A DNA stretch of 64,000 nucleotides. Origin: Arcuatula senhousia (taxonomy: Eukaryota; Mollusca; Bivalvia; Mytilida; Mytilidae). Under the pieces are notes generated by a model that made no database searches, was not told the origin of the DNA, and worked only from the letters and a program-made list of their open reading frames with translations. The stretch covers positions 58,874,686 through 58,938,685 of the forward strand of contig OZ020306.1 of assembly GCA_963971305.1 (NCBI GenBank), read 5' to 3'. The position numbers were made by a program, and so were the translations under genes. Every line of letters begins with the position of its first letter. Position 1 is the first letter of the stretch. Shown here piece by piece: positions 22,753-35,321 of this stretch.

Positions 22753-24636
22753 AATCTAATTTTTCACAAGTTTAAGGGAGGGGGCGTATGGTGCGCCCCT
22801 GCCTGCATCCATGCCTGCATATCTTGTGTAAAAAGGTTTATGTTGGTATAACTTCAGGGGGTGGGGTGGGGGTATAACTACCAATATATGATAACAAAGG
22901 TGGAAAAGGAACAAAAATGGCGTGAAAAGTAATTTTCACATGTAGGTAAATGTTAAGAATAGTGCCCCCTTTTGTGTAAACTTAATCATAAAGTTGAGAT
23001 GGCAGGTAATATTTATTTGTGACATGCCATGGTGTATATGTTAATAAAAGTTTCATGATGAGACCATACATCATTCATGGTAAAGTACCTAAACTTTAAC
23101 CTCAGATAACTGGAGGATTGGAAGAACAAATGAACCTGAACATTATTTAGCCCTTCTGTAGACAGGATATTACTAGTCCAGATAATCATGACGTCTTTCT
23201 GGTGTTTTTATCATTTTGGACTTTTTTAGATCCCCAGAACCAAACGTCAAAAATTATAAAAGGCTTCCAAGAGGGCATAATTATTTGGACTAGGATATAA
23301 CAAAACATGTAAACAATGTTTATTTTCTATGAAAGTTTTTTTTTCACTTTACCACAGGGGCTTGAATTCAGTGCATTAATCTACCTTAATAAGTCAATAT
23401 AAATGTCTTGAATTCAAGCCCTGTGAACTATACCTTAATTCTGATATTTTTGTTCACAATGAAAGTTGCATCTATTTTTAGCACTCTACAAAACGTCAAT
23501 TTTGAAAGAGCTTTTAATCAATTTATCTTTCTGTAGTTTATTGCAACAAAGAATTTTAAGAAATGCTACTTGTTTATGTGTATTGTGAAAAATTACCAAA
23601 GTATTCACTATCAAATCCGCCCAGATATACTGATGAGTATTCTTCGCTTGACATGGTGTCGTTGTGTAAACAGCAGACGACACGCCACCGACACTTCCAT
23701 AAAATGTTAAATCGTCCCGAAAACATGTCGGTCCTATCTTTCATCGTTATGATTTAACGATTAATAAATATATTGATAGCTTGGAATCGTGTGAATTAAT
23801 ATATAATAGAAAGCCACATTATTACAGATATTATTATTGGGAAAGAATTTGTGATATCAGTAATTCCGTATAGGTCGACTTTCTTCTGGGTCGAGTCGTC
23901 CGATCACCCGATTTGCATATTCACGAGATTTTATTTTGTAAACAGCAGACGATTTGCAGCGAAGGTATGGCAACGTGGTCGATTGAAACAGAGGGAACCC
24001 CTCCCGAGTTTTTTTCTGACATTACTGGGCAAAAGGGCTATAAATCCTATCAACAAAAAACCCTTTTCATCAATTGACAAAATCGTGTGTGGTAGAACAG
24101 CTGAAGAATTAGTGGTAATACTGATTACTGTCCGTCGTATACAGTAGATACGATGCAGTTTTCTGAACTATAAAACATTTTCTCCAACTCTATATCAGAA
24201 TTTCCCTCCATTCCGGTGTTTTACGACCCAGCCCCCCTGCTATAATGACTGAGGTAATAAATTCGTTTTGTTTTTATGTGTTGCGCATGTGTGCAGGTAG
24301 CACACCTTCCAATCAGATCCCTTTAAATTGACACACCTTTTCCTATTATTTATAGAACCCTTCTATATGCCAATTAAATACCGTACTTTAGACACACCAG
24401 AAGTATTTTTAGAACGCGGAAAATAAAATTTACTTCCATTATCAAAAAGAAATTAACAAAGTTGGAAACTTTTTTAACGTTTGAAGACACATGAAGGCAT
24501 GCCCACAAACCACACGAAAAGGCATTTCATAAAAATTCATGAATCAAGTTAAATAAAAGTATGCATAAATGTAAAACTCAATTACAGATGAATATCTTTC
24601 TTTGTTTGTCTAAGAGTATGTCCCCAAAAGGGTAAA
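22753..24636. other. No gene recognised; one hairpin
   Basis: Unassigned AT-rich sequence. At 23353-23370 and 23408-23425 there is an inverted pair (CACAGGGGCTTGAATTCA against its complement, one bulge) with a 37-nt loop, possibly a small MITE remnant. The frame at 23851-24147 on the plus strand shows no domain. Confidence 0.45.
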
Positions 24637-24722
24637 CGTCACGTTCCTCGCACGTTAAAGAACCCTGCTGCAGGTCTCGGTAAGAGTAGGACCCGTAGGA
24701 TCCCAATGCAGGAGGCGAAATT
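24637..24722 (+). mobile_element. SINE-like family B, internal fragment
   Basis: CACGTTAAAGAACCCTGCTG and the following ~60 bases match the middle of the family B copies at 27155-27695 and 27847-28330. Confidence 0.8.
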
Positions 24723-24725
24723 TCT

Positions 24726-25633
24726 ACAAAACTCTCCATTGAGTTAAAGTTGTCCTTATAGGAGTTATTACCCCTTAATCGTCAAAATTGACCATTTTCA
24801 CAGTTTTTGGACTTTATCTTGAAAACTGTAAGTGCTAGAGGAAAAATTAGCATTGCAATATTGTTCAGCTTATTGAAATCTACAAAAATGATTTCAGGGT
24901 CAAAATTGTCAGATCAACAGTTTAAGAGTTATCCCCCTTTAACTGATTTTTCTATCAATTTTAACTGATTTTTAAAAATCTTCTTCTCTGAAAGCACTGA
25001 TGGGATTGCTTTGAAACTTTGTACACTTGATCTTTAGGATGTCCTCTACCAAGTTTGTGAAATTTGTGAACGTCAACCAACTAACATTGCCACCGTTACT
25101 AAAAATAGAACAGGGGGGTCAGACCATAGTTTTTAGCTAATAGCTCAAAAAGTATAAGAGATAGAGAAAATCCGAAGCAACCTTCCACCTTCAGCATCAA
25201 AAGCTCTACAAAACTCTCCATTGTGTCAAAGATGTGGGACGACTCTTTATAGGAGTTATTTCCCCATAATCGTTAAAATTGACCATTTTCACAGTTTTTG
25301 GAGTTTATCTTAAAAGCCATAAGAGCTAAAGGAATAGTTAGCATTGCAAAATAGTTCAGCTCATTAAGATCTACAAAAATGATTTCGGGGTCTAAATTGT
25401 CAGATCATCCTTTGAAGAGTTATCCCCCTTTAAGTGTTTTCAATCAGTTTTAACTTGTTTTTTTTTCAAATGGAAAGCTTTGTAACTTTGTATTCTTGAT
25501 CTTGATAGTGTTTTCTATCCTGACTAGTTTCTTTAATGTTACTTACCAAGTACATGTAGACAATGTTGCACACTAGGTAAGAGGCTTTAGCATAAGAGAT
25601 CAAGTGAGCGATTCAGGCTCCTGGGAGCCTCTA
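24726..25633 (+). repeat. Dispersed palindrome-ended repeat, family E, truncated copy
   Basis: Contains ATAGGAGTTATTACCCCTTA and related blocks twice (about 500-bp internal repeat). It ends GTGAGCGATTCAGGCTCC then TGGGAGCCTCTAG, the family 3' hairpin. The left end is missing. Confidence 0.8.
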
Positions 25634-25636
25634 GTT

Positions 25637-25789
25637 TTTTCTATTTAAACTGATTTCCGAAAATCTTCTCTGAAACCACTGAAAGGATTGTTTTGCAACT
25701 TTGTATACTTGAAAGTTTGTGAAATTTATTCAAACTTTGGCATAAGAGATCAGGTGAGCGATTCAGGCTCCTGGGAGCCTCTAGTTTTT
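25637..25789 (+). repeat. Family E, 3' end fragment
   Basis: The last ~150 bp of family E repeated directly after the previous copy, again ending at the AGGCTCC/GGAGCCT hairpin. Confidence 0.8.
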
Positions 25790-26217
25790 AAAGTCGAAGC
25801 CGGCTTGGAAAAGAAAGTGAATGACTGACTGACTAGGAAAGGAATCTTTGAGGCACATTACAACTCATCATTCGTGCTAAAGCTATGTAAAGCTATGTAA
25901 CAAATTTGAAATCAATCCTTTTAGTACAAGCAAAGAAACCTACATATATAGGGACAGACGGAGACAGACGAGGTAACTGCAATATAGCTGGCCCCTCTCT
26001 TACGAAAAAAAACAAAAACAAACAAATACAAACCCCCCCAAACAACCCAAAATACAAATGGTTACTTCTTTGTCAATCTTTTTTGAAAGGCAGAGCTCTA
26101 CCAAACGACTGGATTTGAATTGAATGCATTTAATTCAGACCTTTTGACGATTGTAGAACGACGAGCAGCGCCTTCTAGCCTTGATGACGGTTGTTACCGA
26201 TTTTCCATTGTGGTTTT
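25790..26217 (+). other. Unassigned; right part resembles Penelope-like 3' sequence
   Basis: 26130-26215 (CGACGAGCAGCGCC ... TTTTCCATTGTGG) resembles 14395-14450 and 49675-49735, the 3' regions of Penelope-like copies. The rest is unassigned. Confidence 0.4.
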
Positions 26218-26640
26218 TAGCTCACCTGACCCGAAGGGTCATGTGAGCTATTGTCATCGTTAAGCGTCCGTCGTCCGTCCGTTAACTTTTCTTCAAAGAT
26301 CTTCTCCTCTGAAACCACTGAAGGGATTGCATTGAAACTTGGTATACTTGATCTTTAGGATGTCCTCTACCAAGTTTGTGAATTATATACATGTCAACAA
26401 ACAAACATGGCCGCAATTGCTATAAATAGAACAGGGGGGTCAGACCATTGTTTTTGGTTTATAACTCGAAAAGTATAAGAGATAGAGAAAATCCGAAGCA
26501 ACCTACCTTGTTCAGCATCAAAAGCTCTACAAATCTCTCCATTGAGTAGAAGTTGTGAAACAATTCCTTGTAGGAGTTATTGCCCTTTAATAATCATCAA
26601 AATTGACCATTTTTGCAGTTTTTGGAATATATCTTGAAAA
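26218..26640 (+). repeat. Family E, 5' portion
   Basis: Begins with a 15-bp palindromic hairpin (TAGCTCACCTGACCC, loop GAA, complementary arm with one mismatch, 26218-26250), then CGTCCGTCGTCCGTCC and the conserved internal block. It breaks off at about 26640. Confidence 0.8.
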
Positions 26641-26941
26641 CCTAGCTATTATACTTTTAAGAAATTCATTTTTCACAATTGTATTACTAATAATTTTATG
26701 GCCTGAAAAAGAACTAAGTTCACAGAGTCACTGGAGCGTGAAAATGGGGTCAAGGTCACACGGCATGATGACAGCTGCGTAGACCATAACCTCAACTGTC
26801 TGTATACCCAATATCAGATTCCTTGCTATTATACTTTTCAAGAAATTCAATGTCCACAAAAGTCTTACAAAAAAGTTTACGCCGCCTGAAAGTAATACGA
26901 ATGTCTCGCCTTCCGTGACTATTCGTCGCAGGCGAGACAAT
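26641..26941. repeat. Dispersed repeat family F, copy 1
   Basis: Contains GGTCAAGGTCA and ends with a hairpin of GTCTCGCCT and AGGCGAGAC (26913-26938). It shares TTGCTATTATA and the GGCGAGACA end with the copy at 40086-40988. Confidence 0.6.
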
Positions 26942-27154
26942 AAAAGTTATTTCTCAATAACAACAGATGTCTGAATTGTCCCTATAACTATACACTACAA
27001 AGGAATGAGCAAATGACTCGAATTATACAATCTAACAATAAGGTTCCAACTCATAGCAGACCCTGTACTGTAGTATTGAATTCTTGAATATTCAAATGAC
27101 TTTGATGCCAGTAAACATCTTGGATACGATGGTCTGCACATTAACAGGTCTGGT

Positions 27155-27695
27155 TAGTTAGTTAGTTAGTTATTGCTTTACTCCCAAGCAGCACGATTTC
27201 GGCTATATCGTGGAGATGAACATGAAAGTGGTGATGCAATGAACATGAGGTGGTGATGCAATGAACATGAGGTGATGATGAAGTGGAGGAAATGGGGACA
27301 CAAGGCCAATCGGGTAGGAGAGTTTTGACTGCCACTGGAAAAAGGAGTGATGGGTAGGGACGGGAAATTAAGCCTCCTGCATGGGGATCCTACGGGTCCT
27401 ACTCTTACCACCGAGACCTGCAGCAGGGTTCTTTAACGTGCAAGGAACGTGACATTTTTCCCAACACGGTGCACTACTATGGTTTGCGGTAAGGTTTTCC
27501 GCATTATCGCCTGACGACCCCGCATCTCTCGATGTCAGGGCTGCCCAATTCAACCACCCGGGGCACACATCCCAGTCGCTTTTTAGGCAAAGCGGCCTGA
27601 CCCGACGTCAGGTTTCTGAGCGCTCTTGAGTGGACTTTTACCGACAAGCTTAGCGCTGCTGCGGGCCTATTCGCCACCCGGAACCCGCACGGGTG
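27155..27695 (-). mobile_element. SINE-like family B, full-length copy
   Basis: The tail (GTTA)n is at the left and the head (ACCCGTGCGGGTTCCGGGTG on the minus strand) at the right. A 13-bp target duplication TAACAGGTCTGGT lies at 27142-27154 and 27696-27708. Family B is homologous to family A along its length but has a TAAC-type tail. Confidence 0.92.
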
Positions 27696-27846
27696 TAACA
27701 GGTCTGGTGCATTTGTTCTGTGTGAGGTGTTGAACCGAGAAGTAGAAGCCAAAATTGAAGACATAGAAGTTGTACAGAATAGTAGTGCTCCAAGGCCTTC
27801 TGATTCTGAAGGAAATGCTTCATATTCTTATGCTGATGCTGTTAGG

Positions 27847-28330
27847 TTAGTTAGTTAGTAAGTTATTGCTTTACCCCCAAGCAGCACGATTTCGGCTATA
27901 TCCGGGAGATGAACATGAAAATGGTGATACAATGAACATGAAATGATGATGAAGTGGAGGAAATAGGGACACAAGGTCAATTGGGTAGGAGAGTTTTGAC
28001 TGCCACTGGAAAAAGGAGTGATTGGTAGGGACGGAAAATGTTGCCTCCTGCATGGGGATCCTACGGGTCCTACTCTTACCGAGACCTGCAGAAAGGTTCT
28101 TTAACGTGCGAGGAACGTGACATTTTTCCCAACACGGTGCACCACTATGGTTTGCGGTCAGGTTTTCCGCATTATCGCCTGACGACCCCGCATCTCTCGT
28201 TGTCAGTGCTGCCCCATTCAACCACCTGGGGCACACATCCCAGTCGCTTTGTGGGCAAAGCGGCCTGGCCCCGATGTCAGGTTTCTGAGCGCTCTTTAAT
28301 GAACTTTTACTGACAAGCTTACTGACGGGA
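27847..28330 (-). mobile_element. SINE-like family B, second copy
   Basis: Flanked by a 14-bp target duplication CTGATGCTGTTAGG (27833-27846, 28331-28344). The head is slightly truncated: it ends in ACAAGCTTACTGACGGGA, without the GC-rich first stem. Confidence 0.92.
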
Positions 28331-28428
28331 CTGATGCTGTTAGGACCATTTCTTTAAGTCAAGAATTTTATAATCTTAATATTGTTACATTTACACATGT
28401 TCCAGGTGTAGTTTGAAATAAATTATGC

Positions 28429-28901
28429 AGACATGAAAGGATATTTTTTTTACTCAGTTGAATATAATCAACCACTGCAATCTATTCATAAAAAATTATC
28501 TTGTCTTTAAAGTGAAACCCTCCGAAAACACTGTAAAGCATAACAAAATAATGACCGAGTCTTAAATGCATGCAATTAAATTTAATATTCATCATTCTTT
28601 ATTCATTATTTTTTGTAGTCTAGTTAATATATGAGTTGACATAACATCCATGCAAATATATACAATCCATTTAATAGAAGAATGTAACTATAAAGATCAA
28701 GCCAGAGCATATGTGTACCAACATCAATGACCTGTTTACCTTGTCAGTAAAACGTGTGTTTTGTAGACAAGTGATGCATTTCAAACAGAGGAGGAGACGA
28801 CAGAAGGTATACTTTTAGTAAATGATATTAAGTGTTTGTATGAATAAACATGTACACAAATGTACATCATAACAGATGAAATATTCATAAACATTTTAAT
28901 A
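28429..28901. other. No feature recognised
   Basis: AT-rich sequence without coding support. Confidence 0.5.
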
Positions 28902-29159
28902 ATGTCTAACCAAATCGAAATGGCTGGATTAAACCAAGTAGAATGTTTAAATCACAATCATAGGGAACTTTTGTCACGTTTGGTAATAGCGGAGGTAGAT
29001 TTGGAACGAAAGTCCAAAGGAAATCGTTTCTGGAACAGATTTTCAATTATACTATTGCTACTACTGATTCGAAGTGTTGCAACCAGTATGGTGCTGGTTG
29101 CAACGTATTCATGGTATTTCAAAACAAGAGGCTCCCAGGAGCCTGAATCGCTCACCTGA
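28902..29159 (+). CDS. Hypothetical small membrane protein fragment
   Basis: A frame starting MSNQIEMAGLNQVECLNHNH runs through a charged stretch into a hydrophobic segment (FSIILLLLLIRSVATSMVLV), a possible membrane helix. It then reads into the family E repeat that begins at 29127, so the last ~11 codons are repeat sequence. No family is recognised and it may be chance. Confidence 0.2.
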   Translation: MSNQIEMAGLNQVECLNHNHRELLSRLVIAEVDLERKSKGNRFWNRFSIILLLLLIRSVATSMVLVATYSWYFKTRGSQEPESLT

Positions 29160-30557
29160 CATATGTGCCTGAGGTAAAGGCTATTAGGCAAAATCTATTT
29201 GACATTGAAAGGGTTATAAGTTTAATAAGGGGGTCATCTGACAATATGGTAGATCTTAAGGTGCTGATCACTTTTATCTCAGTTAAAATTCAAAAATCTG
29301 TCACCCTTTTTGAGTTATTAGCAAAAAAATGCAGTTTAACCCAATGTTCTATTTTTAGCCACAGCGGCCATGTTTTACAACCAATCAAAAATCCCCACAT
29401 CAGTTCTATACACCTAATGCTAATAAACAACAATACCAAGTTCCAATTTAACTTAAAGTGTCAGAGGAGTTGATATTTTCAATGTAATGAAGAAATGCTT
29501 TTTAAAAGCTCAATTTTGACGTTCTAAGGGCAATAACTCCTAAAAGGAAAGGTCCTACAACGTTGACCCTATTACATATTTTGTAGATCTTGATGTGCTT
29601 AACAATATGCAATTTAAATTTCTCAAATATCTTGTATAGTTTTCAAGATATTGAGCTAAACAGGTGCAAAATTTGGCAAAAATCCACAAAAAGAGCAATA
29701 ACTCCTACATGGGTCGTTGGATTTTCTTTAAAATTTCAGAGCTGGTAGATCTTCAGGTGCTGATCATTTTTGTTTCCAATCAAAATTTTTAAATCTGTCA
29801 CCGTTTTTGAGTTATTTGCAAAAAACTGCCATTTACCCCTATGTTCTATTTTTAGCCACAGCCGCCATGTTTTACGACCAATCAAAAATTCCCACATCTG
29901 TTCTATACACCTAATGCTAATAAACAACTATACCAAGTTTGGTTCCAATTGGACTTGAAGTGTCAGAGGAGTTAACGTTTTCAATGTAATGAGGAAATGC
30001 TGTTAAAATGCTCAATTTTGACGTTCTAAGGGCAATAACTCCTAAAAGGAAAGGTTCTACAACGTTGACCCCATTACATATTTTGTAGATCTTGATGTGC
30101 TTAACAATATGCAATTCAAATTTCTCAAATATCTTGTATAGTTTTAAAGATATTGAGCTAAACCGGTGCAAAATTTGCAAAAAATCCACAAAAAGGGCAA
30201 TAACTCCTACATGGGTTGTTGGATTTTCTTCAAAATTTCAGGGTAGGTAGATTTTGAGGTGCTGATCACTTTTACTCTATGCCAGAATTTTGATATCTGT
30301 AGCCGTTTTTGAGTTATTTGCAAAAAACTGCATTTTACCCCTATGTTCTATTTTTAGCCAAGGCGGCCATGTTTTTAAAAAAATCAAAAATCCGAACAAT
30401 AGATTTGTAGGCCATACCCTAAAGATCAACTACACCAAGTTTGGTTTCAATTTGACTTGTTGTGTCAGAGGAGTTAACGTTTGAAAAAGTTTACGGACGG
30501 ACGACGGACGCCAAGTGACGCCAATAGCTCACATGACCCTTCGGGTCAGGTGAGCTA
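29127..30557 (-). repeat. Family E, full-length copy
   Basis: The AGGCTCCCAGGAGCCT hairpin and TGAATCGCTCACCTGA are at the left, the TAGCTCAC...GTGAGCTA hairpin at the right (to 30557), with a short CGGACGGACGACGG run beside it. Two internal blocks about 500 bp apart (GACGTTCTAAGGGCAATAAC at 29518 and 30019). Confidence 0.85.
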
Positions 30558-30936
30558 AAAAAAGCGAGAATGTCATGAACGTATGAAAACAAAACTGTAA
30601 AAAAAAAGAATAGTAAGAAAAAAAAGAAAATTAAAGAAGAAAGAAAAAAGAATAAAATAAAATAATCAAGAAACATGTATGTAGATATGTATATATAACT
30701 CTTAATATTCCATACATGTCAATTTCCCCATGTTATTTTTTCTTAGAGTAAGAGACCATCAACTAAAAGATCCATAGCCAGATATGAAGACATTCTCTTC
30801 AAAGGAATGAAAAAAAAAGGATGACACAAGTGTGATTGGTGTAGCACTTTGGAAGGATATGTCTTCATCCGACATACCAGTGGGATCTTTTGTGAGGCTG
30901 TCAAATTTCAATACAACTACCACATATGACAAACTA
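30558..30936. other. A-rich spacer
   Basis: Includes a long purine-rich low-complexity run (about 30595-30670). No gene supported. Confidence 0.5.
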
Positions 30937-32432
30937 GAGGCTCCCAGGAGCCTGAATCGCTCACCTGATTTCTTATGCCAAAGTTTGAATAAATTTCACA
31001 AACTTTCAACTATACAAAGTTGCAAATAATCCCTTCAGTGGTTTCAGAGAAGATTTTTGGAAATCAGTTTAAATTAATAGAAAAAAAACAGTTAAAGGGC
31101 AATAACTCCTATAAGGATCTTTTGATGCTAAACAAGAAAAGTTGCTTCGGATTTTCTCTATCTCTTATACTTTTTGAGTTATAAGCCAAAAACAATGGTC
31201 TGAACCCCCCTGTTCTATTTCTAGCAATGGCGGCCATGTTGGTTGGTTGACGTGTATATAATTCACAAACTTGGTAGAGGACATCCTAAAGATCAATTGT
31301 ACCAAGTTTCAAAGCAATCCCTTCAGTGGTTTCAGAGAAGAAGATTTTTGAAAATCAGTTAAAATTAATGGAAAAAAACAGTTAAAGGGGAATAACTCTT
31401 AAATGGCTGATCTGACCATTTTGACCCTGCAGTCATTTTTGTAGATCTCAATGAGCTGAACAATTCTGCAATGCTAACTTTTCCTCTAGCTCTAACGGTG
31501 TTCAAGATATTGTCCAAAAACTGCAAAAATGGTCAATTTTGACGATTAAAGGGCAATAACTCCTATAAGGAGTCGTTTCACAACTTCGACTCAATAGAGA
31601 GATTTGTAGAGCTTTTGATGCTGAACGAGGAAGGTTGCTTCGGATTTTCTCTATCTTTTATACTTTTTGAGTTATAAGCCAAAAACAATGGTCTGACCCC
31701 CCTGTTCTATTTTTAGCAACGGCGGCCATGTTGGTTGGTCGACGTGTATATAATTCACAAACTTGGTAGAGGACATCCTAAAGATCATGTATACTAAGTA
31801 TCAATGCAATCCCTTCAGTGGTTTCAGAGAAGAAGATTTTTAAAAATCAGTTAAAATTAATGGAAAAAACAGTTAAAGGGGAATAACTCTTAAACGGCTG
31901 ATCTGACAATTTTGACCCTGAAATCATTTTTGTAGATCTCAATGAGCTAAACAATTCTGCAATGCTAACTTTTTCTCTAGTTCTAATGGTTTTCAAGATA
32001 TAGTCCAAAAACTGCAAAAATGGTCAATTTTGATGATTAAAGGGCAATAACTCCTATAAGGAGTCGTTTCACAACTTCGACTCAATGGAGAGATTCGTAG
32101 AGCTTTTGATGCTGAACAAGGAAGGTTGCTTCGGATTTTCTCTATCTCTTATACTTTTTGAGTTATAAGCCAAAAACAATGGTCTGACCCCCCTGTTCTA
32201 TTTTTAGCAACGGCGGCCATGTTGGTTGGTCGACATGTATATAATTCACAAACTTGGTAGAGGACATCCTAAAGATCATGTATACCAAGTATCAATGCAA
32301 TCCCTTCAGTGGTTTCAGAGAAGAAGATCTTTGAAGAAAAGTTAACGGACGGACGACGGACGGACGGACGGACGGACGACGGACTCTTAACGATGACAAT
32401 AGCTCACATGACCCTTCGGGTCAGGTGAGCTA
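30937..32432 (-). repeat. Family E, full-length copy with three ~490-bp internal units
   Basis: TAGAGGCTCCCAGGAGCC at the left and GTCAGGTGAGCTA at the right. The block CACAAACTTGGTAGAGGACA recurs near 31264, 31757 and 32247. A (GGAC)n microsatellite lies at about 32346-32383 beside the right hairpin. Confidence 0.88.
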
Positions 32433-33356
32433 AAAAGGGGACAAAAGCAGGTTCCTGTCAACAAAACTGGTTTGAGCATAAAGGTATTAATAAAAAAAAT
32501 ATGGCAGATGCAAACATATCTTATATTCTTTAAAAACTATATGTTCATTATCAGATGCAAAAAACACATTTTGAAATAATTCAAACTGCTCAAGCAAATG
32601 ATCTCTTTTTATTCATTTTTACTGTTTCTTCACTTTGATGCATGCTGTTTGAGCAGTGATTGGGATTATTATTTTTTAAATGGGACTATGTACCCAAGTC
32701 ATGTCAATTCAATCGGAAACCTGAAATTTTAAGGGCCATTTATATAAACTTTTCTGGACTTGCCAATGTTAATATTCAAGGCCACTCAAATAAGAAAAGG
32801 TGCAGCAAACAAACAACAAGAAAGTGTGCTGCAGTATTTGAATGATGATGTACCTAAAATCTTTAATAAGAGTTTATAACAAAGATTATGAATTGGCCAT
32901 TTATGGACAAGGTCATACGATTTATCACCAAAGTACTAACAGATGCTTGCGGAAAGACACGCCTGGAATGTGATGAATGCTACGGAGAGAAAACAATCAC
33001 TAAAAATGGTATGGGAATGCGGCAAGCAATCGTCGAATTATCCAGGTGCCAGAGAATCTATGACAATAACTGAAGTCTGTAACTCGGGTCAACCTGAACC
33101 CGAAGACCCACAAATCCAAGTACAATACAGTCTGGAACAAGCCAGGGATCGAGTCGTTACCGTACCGGTCTTTCGGTACAAATTAGTGACAGTTTGCAGT
33201 TGCCAATGATAATGATGAATCATCTGCAGGATATCTGATGAACTGGAGACAAGTTAGTTGCTACTAAGGGCGTTTTAGGACTTTGTGTAGCAGTATGTAA
33301 TGACTGTCCATTGTACAGTTCTCTAAAAGTATGTCCTCATGCATTGGCCGGAGCGG
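32433..33356. other. No gene recognised
   Basis: Two overlapping plus-strand frames (32888-33073 and 32943-33209) share the same bases and show no known domain. The CxxC motifs in the first (CGKTRLECDECYGEK) could hint at a zinc-binding remnant. Confidence 0.35.
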
Positions 33357-33489
33357 ACTTTCGTTTGAAAAGCCTGTACCAAGTCAGGACCATTGCGATC
33401 CACCAATTCTTCGGTATGACTGATTCGTTTTTGTCATTTTCTCTGGACTATGAGATTGATCATTCAAGTTCGGTAGTTTTGTTATTACC
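33357..33489 (-). repeat. Family G (Penelope-like 3'-region repeat), copy 1
   Basis: CCTGTACCAAGTCAGGACCA and the following ~100 bases match copies at 49408, 49999 and 52652 in the opposite orientation. Family G also resembles the 3' part of the Penelope-like element at 12929-14521. Confidence 0.65.
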
Positions 33490-33645
33490 TTTATTTCATA
33501 AATTTTTCATAAAATTGAAAAGTCTTATCCATTATACGCATGTCCAAATATAAGTGAATAGATTAATTAATCTTCATGCTACTTTAGAAACTATGGAAGA
33601 TAAATTGCCAAATAAACAACATAATGGCCAAAACAGTTCCAAACA
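33490..33645. other. Unassigned AT-rich spacer
   Basis: No feature recognised. Confidence 0.5.
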
Positions 33646-33854
33646 CTTTACAAAAACATTACACAAATCGTTTATGAATAATTGTTAAGGGTAACTTTTG
33701 CAGTTATTTTTTTCACAGTTATAAAAGTTCAAGATTTAAAGTATACCCCGTCCTTTCCCACACACACATAAAATGGGGGATGAAGATTCTTTTTGAATTA
33801 ATACTTCAATTTCATGATTAATGTTTAAGAATTATAAATTTTTAATTTTAGACA
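33646..33854 (+). repeat. Left copy of a ~210-bp duplication flanking an LTR element
   Basis: Starts CTTTACAAAAACATTACAC and ends TTTTAGACA directly at the LTR. The right copy (36952-37171) is near-identical and begins exactly at the other LTR end. The arrangement is that of a target duplication but about 40 times too long. Confidence 0.85.
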
Positions 33855-34560
33855 TGCAACAGGAGGGTTTTTTGGAGAATATGCTGTTCTGCTATTTTGT
33901 ACAGTTGATTTCATTTTTATCTTCTTACTCTGATATGCATGGACAGCACATAACTCCAAAGCCTGTTAAGAAATTATAAGAGTTCGATCACTGGATCCTG
34001 AGTCTCTAATCCTTCATGTGGCATGTGGCAGAAATGAATAATACGATAAGATAAAACAATTATTTGTGCACAAATATTAACATAAATGACAATTTACAAC
34101 AAAGACAAGACATGTTTAAAACTTTAAAATTATTTGAAAATGTGAAATGATTTAGTAAACATTAATTTAGAACGAAATTAAATTAAAAACATCCATGCCT
34201 GTATGTGATATACTGTGCATGGTCTGTCTGCTTGAAGAAGCCGACACCTTAGGTCAGGTCTGAACAGACCCTGGCTTTTGTGGTGAAAGCAAATCTAAAT
34301 TTTTTACAATAATGAACTTCAAAAATAGATAAATTGCAAATGAAAAGGTGAACTATTATAAATGAAACTGCAAATTAGTCACACATTCAAATTTAAAGAT
34401 ACTGAAAACTTTACCAAAATGTAATGAAAATGATCACATTACAGTATTTAAACACAAAATAATAAATTAATTACAAATACATTATAAAATTGAAATAAAC
34501 AGTCCATATTCACACTTAAGGGACGTAATTGTCTTTGACAAAGTAGGCTCAACCGCCACA
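33855..34560 (-). repeat. 3' LTR
   Basis: 706 bp. Differs from the other LTR by scattered substitutions and by lacking the small insertion at 36423-36590. Similarity suggests a fairly young insertion. Confidence 0.85.
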
Positions 34561-34580
34561 TTCCTCCCTCCTTAAAAAAA
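34561..34580 (-). other. Polypurine tract
   Basis: On the minus strand AAGGAGGGAGGAA ends directly at the TGTGG start of the 3' LTR, the usual plus-strand DNA priming site. Confidence 0.8.
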
Positions 34581-35321
34581 TGAAGTATGAAGTTTCACAA
34601 TAAAGGAATGCAGCAAGTGTCCATATCTTGAAATTCACTAATTTTTTTTGGTACTGAATACACATTTCGTCTCTGTATCTCACAGTCTTATACGTGCCCT
34701 TTCTTTAAGAAATGCTGGCCAGTCCATTTCAAAATGCCACTCGTCTGGTTAGGCTATACCATCACCGGACTGAAATGAAGCTCTGAAAAATCGTACAAGA
34801 GATTAAGATTATCAGATCAACTGAATCGTCAGTCAGTTTACTGAGAAGCTATTGTATATGAAACTGCTAAATGAATGTGTGGTGTCAGTGTGTGTCCATG
34901 AGATATTCACATTGAAATAAAACAATCTCAATACGACCAGTCTTTTAAACAGACCCCAAGCAATAACATGAACAAAGGCTATTTACAATGCCTCTATTTA
35001 AACACGTTCATGAAATTGTGCCGGACCAATCATGTCTGCATTCAAGATCATATCAACATAAACTAAAATGATGAAGCAAAAAGCTTGAAATAATATAATG
35101 AAAAATGACAGCCCTTTCTGCGGGTCTAAAGGATATTACATAGAAATTATCATTATGTTATTCCTGTCGATTAACATTTCTATCTCTAGCTATATAATAT
35201 TGCAGTGTTTTTTTTTGACAATATAGTCATATTCAAACCATAATTCCAAATCATTCAAATTCTTTCTTCTAGATATTTTCTCTCATTATCTAAAATATAT
35301 TCAATACATACATTTACTCTG
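34581..35321 (-). other. Non-coding internal region of the LTR element
   Basis: No gag, protease, RT or integrase motif is visible in any frame. Confidence 0.6.

Larger units (their letters stand above)
27078..28428 (+). pseudogene. Fossil reading frame split by two SINE-like insertions
   Basis: If both family B copies and one target duplication each are removed, one frame stays open for about 95 codons (27081-27154, 27709-27846, 28345-28428) to a TGA. It includes YDGLHINRSGAFVLCEVLN, a D-x-x-H-x-N arrangement like the C-terminal catalytic block of SGNH hydrolases, and an acidic stretch AKIEDIEVV. The frame is kept exactly across both insertion points, so it was probably coding when the insertions occurred. 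The SGNH assignment is tentative. Confidence 0.5.

Noticed and set aside
23628..23655. Another hammerhead core (CTGATGAGTATTC)
   Set aside because: No GAA strand follows and no stem I partner exists.
32888..33209. Two overlapping 60-88 codon frames as host genes
   Set aside because: No domain, no splice context, and the frames overlap each other.
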